This document shows positions 1-4,238 of a DNA stretch of 5,864 nucleotides, in pieces. Both the position numbers and the translations under genes were made by a program. The notes under the pieces were generated by a model. It searched no databases. It was not told the origin of the DNA and worked only from the letters and a program-made list of their open reading frames with translations. Each line of letters begins with the position of its first letter. Position 1 is the first letter of the stretch. Origin of the DNA: a bacterium (GTDB lineage: Bacteria; Patescibacteriota; Microgenomatia; Levybacterales; UBA12049); assembly GCA_021820025.1 (NCBI GenBank), contig JAKAEF010000068.1, positions 1 through 5,864 on the forward strand, given 5' to 3'.

Positions 1-29
1 AACCCAATATAGCGTTGTACTGTATTTAG

Positions 30-38
30 TGCTATAAT
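30..38 (+). promoter_or_regulatory. Extended -10 promoter, apparently leaderless
   Basis: The bases read TGC followed by a perfect TATAAT (33-38), which is an extended -10 element. A start point about 7 nt downstream would fall at 44-46, on the ATG of the gene at 46, so the transcript would have almost no 5' leader. No good -35 lies 16-18 bp upstream; TTGTAC at 15-20 is only 12 bp away. Extended -10 promoters are known to work with a weak -35. The match is seen directly; that it drives the gene at 46 and the one at 210 is inferred. Confidence 0.6.
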
Positions 39-45
39 TACTTAA

Positions 46-198
46 ATGAAAAAAATCTCTGAACCAAAAAAAGATTTAGTCAAAGAGCATATACGCTTAG
101 TTAAAATACTTAAATCCGGCAATAGGAAGCAGTTATTGGCCGAATCCCGTAAACAAGACAGAGAATTGAAGCGGTATATTAAAATGAAAATGAAATAG
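46..198 (+). CDS. Small basic helical protein (50 aa), function unknown
   Basis: A 50-residue reading frame (MKKISEPKKD...IKMKMK) ends in TAG. It is very rich in Lys, Arg and Glu, has no membrane segment and no cysteine. Residues 9-47 have the spacing of one or two amphipathic helices, with EHIRLVKILKSGN at 14-26 as the most family-like stretch. I do not recognise a named family. Short Lys-rich proteins of this type seem common in Patescibacteria, but that is recollection, not a match. Support for it being real comes from the extended -10 promoter 7 nt before its ATG and from the next gene starting 11 nt after its stop. There is no Shine-Dalgarno site, as expected for a leaderless message. 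It looks more GC-rich than the genes to its right. It could bind nucleic acid, judging only by charge. Confidence 0.55.
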   Translation: MKKISEPKKDLVKEHIRLVKILKSGNRKQLLAESRKQDRELKRYIKMKMK

Positions 199-209
199 AA
201 AGAGTATTC

Positions 210-818
210 ATGAGATATGTTTGTTGTGATTGTGGCGAAAAAATAAAAGGGTATCATGCTAAAAGGTGTCTTGTTTGTAATTATAAATATCAAAGAGGGG
301 GATTAAAGCTTCCTGGTCTTACCGGTGGTCCATGTTTATTTAAAGACGGATTTTTCTTAATAGCAGATTTACCGTTTAATGATCTTATCTCAACCAGCTG
401 GAAAATAAACGAATCAGTTCCATTATTGTTAGTTAAACAAGTAAGAGAGAGAATAAAATTAGAAAATAAGAAAGTTGCTTTACTTGGTTTAGCATTTAAA
501 TCAGAAATAGATGATATTAGAGAGTCATTAAGCTTTAAAGTTAGAAAAGCTCTTCTTCGAGAGCGAGCAAATGTAGTACTTCATGATCCATTTGTTAAAG
601 AATATGTTAATCAGCCAATAGAAACAGATATTTATAAAACAATTAAAAACGCAGACGTAGTTTTTGTTGCTACAAACCACAAAGCATATCAAAAACTAGA
701 CTTACAAAAAATAAAAAAACTTGTAAAGAAAAACTGCATTATTTGCGATGTGTGGAACGTATTTAAAACAGACAAGATTGTATTTACTGTAAATCAGTTA
801 GTAAAGGATACAAAATAA
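210..818 (+). CDS. Zinc-finger N-terminus joined to C-half of a nucleotide-sugar dehydrogenase
   Basis: This 202-residue protein has two unlike parts. Residues 1-30 carry C5-x2-C8-x11-C20-x2-C23, a zinc-ribbon or treble-clef pattern like the N-termini of HNH-type proteins. From about residue 32 the protein matches UDP-glucose/UDP-ManNAc dehydrogenases (Ugd/WecC type). GLTGGPCLFKDGFFL (36-50) holds the catalytic Cys42 and Asp46. The helix to about 75 is the end of the central domain. Residues 88-186 are the C-terminal UDP-binding domain, with GLAFK (93-97), DDIRES (101-106) and HDPF (125-128). The family is about 400-440 residues and oxidises the sugar C6 to a uronic acid with NAD. Here the NAD-binding Rossmann domain and the central-domain helix with the catalytic Lys and Asn are missing, so activity alone is very unlikely. 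AAAGAG (199-204) sits 5 nt before the ATG, the best Shine-Dalgarno candidate in the window. It may be a decayed gene, a recombination product or an assembly join. The domain calls are firm; the function is not. Confidence 0.8.
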   Translation: MRYVCCDCGEKIKGYHAKRCLVCNYKYQRGGLKLPGLTGGPCLFKDGFFLIADLPFNDLISTSWKINESVPLLLVKQVRERIKLENKKVALLGLAFKSEIDDIRESLSFKVRKALLRERANVVLHDPFVKEYVNQPIETDIYKTIKNADVVFVATNHKAYQKLDLQKIKKLVKKNCIICDVWNVFKTDKIVFTVNQLVKDTK

Positions 819-839
819 AAATTAAATATTTTATTTTTC

Positions 840-864
840 TAGTAATCCATATATTGGATTACTA
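840..864 (+). repeat. Perfect 10-bp inverted repeat with 5-nt loop
   Basis: TAGTAATCCA (840-849) and TGGATTACTA (855-864) are exact reverse complements around TATAT. The repeat lies 21 nt after the stop at 818 and 27 nt before the next start at 892, in the only sizeable gap between genes. The stem has only three G-C pairs and no T-run follows on either strand, so it is not a standard intrinsic terminator. It could protect the 3' end of the upstream message or be an operator for a dimeric regulator; neither is shown. Confidence 0.6.
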
Positions 865-876
865 ATAGATCTATAT

Positions 877-882
877 TACAAT
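877..882 (+). promoter_or_regulatory. Possible -10 element for the gene at 892
   Basis: TACAAT differs from TATAAT at one base and ends 9 nt before the ATG at 892, which would give a leaderless or nearly leaderless transcript. No convincing -35 is present and there is no TGn extension. In such AT-rich sequence a chance match is likely. The gap after 818 and the inverted repeat just upstream make a new transcription start here reasonable. Confidence 0.3.
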
Positions 883-891
883 TAACTTATA

Positions 892-1104
892 ATGAAACCA
901 CAAGATATTTTATTTTTTATTATCCTTTTGTTTTTGCTCTTTAAGAGAAGTTATAAGTGGTTTGTCTATGCAGGAATTATTTGTTTAGTAATAGCTATGC
1001 CGCTTTTTGCCAAGTGGATATTTTTTACTGCTGAAAGATTTACCTGGTATGCTGCTGCTTTTTTTCTCTGTGCAGTGATTTTTGCGTATTTTCGTGTAAA
1101 ATAG
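892..1104 (+). CDS. Small membrane protein with three predicted helices (70 aa)
   Basis: The 70-residue product is almost entirely hydrophobic. Three membrane segments can be read: about 5-18 (DILFFIILLFLLF), 22-45 (a long Trp/Tyr-edged stretch) and 50-67 (FTWYAAAFFLCAVIFAYF). Arg, Lys and Glu sit between them (KRSYK at 18-22, AER at 47-49) and RVK closes the chain. There is no signal peptidase site and no catalytic motif, and I do not recognise a named family. Its stop lies 4 nt before the first glycosyltransferase, so it probably shares the message of the glycan run and may be a membrane partner of it. The start is the only ATG that keeps the first helix; no Shine-Dalgarno site is visible. 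Confidence 0.65.
   Translation: MKPQDILFFIILLFLLFKRSYKWFVYAGIICLVIAMPLFAKWIFFTAERFTWYAAAFFLCAVIFAYFRVK
1097..1102 (+). promoter_or_regulatory. Weak possible -10 element for the gene at 1109
   Basis: TAAAAT ends 6 nt before the ATG at 1109, a leaderless spacing similar to that at 30-46. There is no TGn extension and no recognisable -35, and the element lies inside the end of the preceding gene. It may be chance; simple read-through from upstream is equally likely. Confidence 0.2.
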
Positions 1105-1108
1105 ACTT

Positions 1109-1645
1109 ATGAAGATAGGAATAGACGTCTCCCAGTTGGCCTACCCAAATACAGGAGTTGCCAATTATTTAAAAAATCTTGTTTCTCATGTAATTGCTCA
1201 AGACACAAAAAATCAATATATTCTTTTTGCATCATCTTTAAGAAGAAAAGAAATGCTTCAAAAAGAATTAGCAGAGTTTGGCTCAAGACCAAATGTTTCT
1301 ATAAAACTTCTTTCTTTTCCACCATCTTTTTTGGATTTTGTTTGGAATAGATTGCATGTTTTTCCAATTGAATATGTTTTAGGAAAATTAGATGTTTTTA
1401 TTTCTTCTGATTGGACCCAACCCCCAAGTAACGCTAAAAAAGTAACAATTCTGTATGATTTAATTGTCTATACTTATCCTAATGAAACATCTCAAAAAAT
1501 TGTAGATGTACAAAAAAGAAAACTCTCATGGGTTACAAAAGAGATAGATAAAATAATATGTATTTCAAAGTCTACAAAAGAGGATGCCAAAAAAATATTA
1601 GGAATTCCTGAAGAAAAATTAGAAGTAATTTACCCGGGATTTTAA
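1109..1645 (+). CDS. Glycosyltransferase family 4, N-terminal domain only (truncated)
   Basis: The 178-residue product is the acceptor-side Rossmann domain of a GT4 (GT-B fold) glycosyltransferase. MKIGIDVSQLAYPNTGVANY at 1-20 is the typical first strand and Gly-rich loop. VTILYDLIVYTYP (113-125) corresponds to the 'HDL..YP' strand. IDKIICISKSTKEDAKKILG (146-165) followed by EEKLEVIYPGF (168-178) is the usual end of the first domain. Family members run to about 360-400 residues and bind the nucleotide-sugar donor with the second domain, including an EX7E motif; none of that is here. The stop comes right after YPG, where the inter-domain linker normally starts, and the next gene begins 2 nt later. 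The other two frames do not carry a lost C-domain, because the next gene occupies the DNA. It is probably inactive as an enzyme alone. It could be a deletion remnant or a subunit acting with another GT. Confidence 0.8.
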   Translation: MKIGIDVSQLAYPNTGVANYLKNLVSHVIAQDTKNQYILFASSLRRKEMLQKELAEFGSRPNVSIKLLSFPPSFLDFVWNRLHVFPIEYVLGKLDVFISSDWTQPPSNAKKVTILYDLIVYTYPNETSQKIVDVQKRKLSWVTKEIDKIICISKSTKEDAKKILGIPEEKLEVIYPGF

Positions 1646-1647
1646 AT

Positions 1648-2763
1648 ATGATTATTGGAATTGATGGCAATGAAGCAAATGTAGAAAAAAGAGTAGGCAT
1701 AAGTGAATATGCGTATGAATTATTGGTTGAGTTTAGTAGACAAAAAGCATCTCATATTCAGTTTTACATTTATTTAAAAAGTAATCCTTTGCCTCATATG
1801 CCAAAAGAAACAGAAAATTGGAAATATATTGTTTTTGGTCCACAGAAGCTTTGGACACAATTTGCACTTCCGTTAAAACTTTTTACCCAAAAAACAAAGC
1901 CTAACGTATTTTTTTCTCCTACCCATTATGCTCCACGATTTTCTCTTATTCCAACAGTCATTGCCATAATGGATGTGTCTTATATGCGATTTCCTGAGCT
2001 TTTTGCACAAAAAGACTTATATCAGCTTCAAAATTGGACCTCGTATTCGGCAAAACAAGCCTCAAAAATCTTTACAATAAGTGAGAGCAGCAAAAATGAT
2101 ATAATTAAGTACTACCCGGTAAAACCAGAAAATGTTGTTGTTACTTATCCGGGAATAAAGCAAGAAATAGAAAACATGAAAGATATACCAAGCATAGATT
2201 ATCTGCAGAAAACCTATTCTATTCCTAAAAAATATATTCTTTTTGTCGGTACCATTCAGCCTCGAAAAAATATTGCCCGATTGATTGAAGCATACGCGCA
2301 AATTGCAGAAAAAAATAAAGATGTAGATTTAGTAATTGTTGGCAAAAAAGGGTGGTTATACGAGCCAATTTTAGAGACACCAGAAAAATTTGGAGTAGCA
2401 CAAAGAGTACATATATTAAATTTTGTCTCAGATATGGATTTAGCCGGATTTTATACTAATGCGTTATGTTTTGTTCTTCCTTCTTTATACGAAGGTTTTG
2501 GATTACCTGTTTTAGAAGCCATGAAATATGGTTGTCCTGTTATTACCAGTAATATAAGTAGTCTTCCAGAAGCAGGTGGAGATGCTTGTTTGTATGTTGA
2601 TCCAACCAATACAAATGATATAGCATTAAAAATGGAAAAGCTTATGACAGACAGTAAATTAAGAAAATCGTTAATTGCTAAAGGCAAAGAACATATTAAA
2701 AAATTTTCTTGGGAAAATGCTGTAAAAAAAACATTAGAGATATTAGAAAGTATTGCGAAATGA
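1648..2763 (+). CDS. Glycosyltransferase family 4 (GT-B fold), full length
   Basis: At 371 residues this is a complete GT4 enzyme, predicted to move a sugar from a nucleotide donor, retaining the anomeric configuration, onto a growing lipid-linked glycan at the inner face of the membrane. The N-domain runs from IIGIDGNEAN (2-11), through AIMDVSYMRFP (106-116) and the ASKIFTISESSKNDI helix (138-152), to VTYPGI (165-170). The C-domain opens with ILFVGTIQPRKN (197-208), where Arg206 and Lys207 would contact the donor diphosphate. It continues with VGKKGW (231-236) and ends its core with LPSLYEGFGLPVLEAM (277-292), whose Glu282 and Glu290 form the EX7E motif. No membrane segment is seen. Sugar and acceptor cannot be told from sequence; mannosyl- and rhamnosyltransferases of this family look alike. 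It starts 2 nt after the truncated GT4 and overlaps the next gene by 4 nt, so it is co-transcribed. Confidence 0.93.
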   Translation: MIIGIDGNEANVEKRVGISEYAYELLVEFSRQKASHIQFYIYLKSNPLPHMPKETENWKYIVFGPQKLWTQFALPLKLFTQKTKPNVFFSPTHYAPRFSLIPTVIAIMDVSYMRFPELFAQKDLYQLQNWTSYSAKQASKIFTISESSKNDIIKYYPVKPENVVVTYPGIKQEIENMKDIPSIDYLQKTYSIPKKYILFVGTIQPRKNIARLIEAYAQIAEKNKDVDLVIVGKKGWLYEPILETPEKFGVAQRVHILNFVSDMDLAGFYTNALCFVLPSLYEGFGLPVLEAMKYGCPVITSNISSLPEAGGDACLYVDPTNTNDIALKMEKLMTDSKLRKSLIAKGKEHIKKFSWENAVKKTLEILESIAK

Positions 2764-3353
2764 AAGATAGAACAGGAAAACAATTAACATCAGGACAAGT
2801 TATGCAAAAAATATATGGACGATTAGGTGCAATTGGTCTTGAATTTGTGGTCTATATTCTTTGGATAATCGGGTTTGTACCATTTCATCATGTTCGCCGT
2901 TTTTTCTATAGATTGGCAGGCGTAAAAATTGGCAGAGGAAGTTCTTTGCATATGCAAATAACTTTTTATAATCCAACACATATTTCTATTGGAAAAGACA
3001 CAATTATTGGCGAAAAAACAGTTTTAGACGGGCGGGAAAAATTAGCTATTGGAAATCATGTAGATATTGCCTCAGAAGTTATGATTTACAACGGAGAACA
3101 TGCAATTAATGATGAAAATTTTGCGCCAGAAATGAAACCGGTTGTTATTGAAGATTATGTATTTATTGGTCCACGAGTTATTATTTTAGCAGGTGTTACG
3201 ATTAAAAAAGGAGCAGTTGTTGCAGCAGGAGCCGTAGTTACGAAAGATGTTGAAGCATTTAGTATTGTTGCAGGAGTTCCGGCAAAAGAAATTGGAAAAA
3301 GAAAGTTAACAGATCCTCAGTATACATTAGGCCGAGCTGCCTGGTTTAGATAA
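2760..3353 (+). CDS. Left-handed beta-helix (hexapeptide-repeat) O-acyltransferase
   Basis: The 197-residue product is a trimeric LbH acyltransferase of the maltose/colanic acid O-acetyltransferase (WcaF-like) type, expected to transfer acetyl from acetyl-CoA to a sugar hydroxyl. Hexapeptide turns run from about 57 to 178 (KIGRGS, ISIGKDTIIGE, LAIGNHVDIA, VVIEDYVFIGPRVIILAG, VTIKKGAVVAAGAVV). NGEHAI (111-116) contains the likely catalytic His114. IVAGVPAKEIGKR (169-181) is the characteristic C-terminal coil. A hydrophobic helix at 27-42 (LEFVVYILWIIGFVPF) precedes the repeats and may anchor the protein to the membrane. The ATG at 2760 is chosen because it forms an ATGA overlap with the GT4 stop, a classic coupled arrangement, and AGAAAG lies 9 nt upstream. 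An in-frame ATG at 2709 would add 17 residues read from inside the GT4 gene. The acceptor sugar is unknown. Confidence 0.9.
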   Translation: MKDRTGKQLTSGQVMQKIYGRLGAIGLEFVVYILWIIGFVPFHHVRRFFYRLAGVKIGRGSSLHMQITFYNPTHISIGKDTIIGEKTVLDGREKLAIGNHVDIASEVMIYNGEHAINDENFAPEMKPVVIEDYVFIGPRVIILAGVTIKKGAVVAAGAVVTKDVEAFSIVAGVPAKEIGKRKLTDPQYTLGRAAWFR

Positions 3354-3356
3354 ATT

Positions 3357-4238
3357 ATGTTGTTGTCCATTGTTACCTTAAATTATAAGACCCCTGATTT
3401 AACGATTGCATGTATCCAATCAGTTGTTGATCAATTTGCAACGGAATTAAAAGCCGGAGTACTTGAACATATTATTGTTGATAATAATTCCTCAGACGAT
3501 TCTGTTAAAAAAATTAAAAATTTTATTGCAAAAAACAAAATTCCCGGAATAATTCTGATTGAAAATAAAGAAAATGTTGGTTTTGGTAATGGGTGTAATG
3601 TAGGGACACAAAAAGCAAAAGGGAAATATGTATTATTTTTAAATTCAGACACAAAAATAGAAGATAGAAATTTTATTGAAATGACAGAATTTTTAAACGA
3701 TCATCCAAAAGTTGCCATCATGGGAGGGAAAATGAAAAATTTTGATAATACGCCGCAACTTTCTGCTTGGAAATTTTATACATTACCAAATTTATTTTTA
3801 ATGCTGTTAGGCTTTGAGCGCTTTGGTATGCTTAACGCAAGTCCTGTAACAATTGCAAAAGTTGATTGGGTAACTGGTGGATGCATGATGGTAAGTAAAG
3901 AATTATTTGAAAAAATTGGCGGCTTTGACAAACAGATATTTATGTATATGGAAGATATGGAATTGTGTTTTAGAGCAAAAAAATATGGATTTGAGACATA
4001 TTATTACCCACATATTAATGTTTTGCATAAATCACAAGGAAGCAGTAATAGAAGCTTTGCTATTCTAAATATATATAAAGGGATTCACTATTTTTATCAA
4101 AAACATATGCCTGTTTGGCAGCAAGCAATTGCCGATATTTTACTCAAGACGAAAGGAATAATTTTGGTTATAATAGGTAAAATACTAGGAAATAACTATT
4201 TAGTTACAACCTATGAACAAACTCTTAAACTTTTTTGA
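3357..4238 (+). CDS. Glycosyltransferase family 2, rhamnosyltransferase-like
   Basis: The 293-residue product is a GT2 (GT-A fold, inverting) enzyme resembling WbbL-type rhamnosyltransferases. In order: LSIVTLNYKTPD (3-14), the first strand; HIIVDNNSSDDS (38-49), the nucleotide-binding loop; ENVGFGNGCNVG (72-83), the uridine/thymidine-side motif; LFLNSDTKI (93-101), with the NSD (96-98) that stands for DXD and binds the metal; and VTGGCMMVSKELFEKIGGFD (172-191) followed by FMYMEDMELCFRAKKYGF (195-212), where Glu199-Asp200 supplies the likely catalytic base. A hydrophobic stretch at 258-278 (IADILLKTKGIILVIIGKILG) may lie on the membrane. Acceptors in this family are usually lipid-linked sugars. 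It starts 3 nt after the acyltransferase stop without a Shine-Dalgarno site and its end overlaps the next gene by 26 nt. The rhamnose assignment is from family resemblance only. Confidence 0.9.
   Translation: MLLSIVTLNYKTPDLTIACIQSVVDQFATELKAGVLEHIIVDNNSSDDSVKKIKNFIAKNKIPGIILIENKENVGFGNGCNVGTQKAKGKYVLFLNSDTKIEDRNFIEMTEFLNDHPKVAIMGGKMKNFDNTPQLSAWKFYTLPNLFLMLLGFERFGMLNASPVTIAKVDWVTGGCMMVSKELFEKIGGFDKQIFMYMEDMELCFRAKKYGFETYYYPHINVLHKSQGSSNRSFAILNIYKGIHYFYQKHMPVWQQAIADILLKTKGIILVIIGKILGNNYLVTTYEQTLKLF

Noticed and set aside
15..20. TTGTAC as a -35 box
   Set aside because: It lies only 12 bp from TATAAT at 33-38, too short for a sigma-70 type spacer of about 16-18 bp; the TGn extension is the better explanation.
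286..312. Simple frameshift at the G run splitting a full-length dehydrogenase
   Set aside because: The two alternative frames before 300 contain stop codons and no NAD-domain residues, so the missing half is not present next to it.
840..870. Inverted repeat as a Rho-independent terminator
   Set aside because: The stem is AT-rich and no run of T follows it on either strand.
888..893. Perfect TATAAT overlapping the ATG at 892
   Set aside because: A promoter here would start transcription near 900, inside the gene, so it could not express the full protein. In AT-rich DNA it is most likely chance.
2709..2759. Upstream in-frame ATG giving a longer acyltransferase
   Set aside because: It would add 17 Lys/Cys-rich residues read from inside the GT4 gene, not typical of the family, and loses the ATGA coupling found at 2760.
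2451..2783. Reverse-strand open frame opposite the GT4 end, and similar ones at 42-293, 1107-1292, 2062-2301, 3431-3652 and 5241-5438
   Set aside because: Each lies opposite a well-supported plus-strand gene, has no recognisable domain and reads like the mirror of AT-rich coding sequence.
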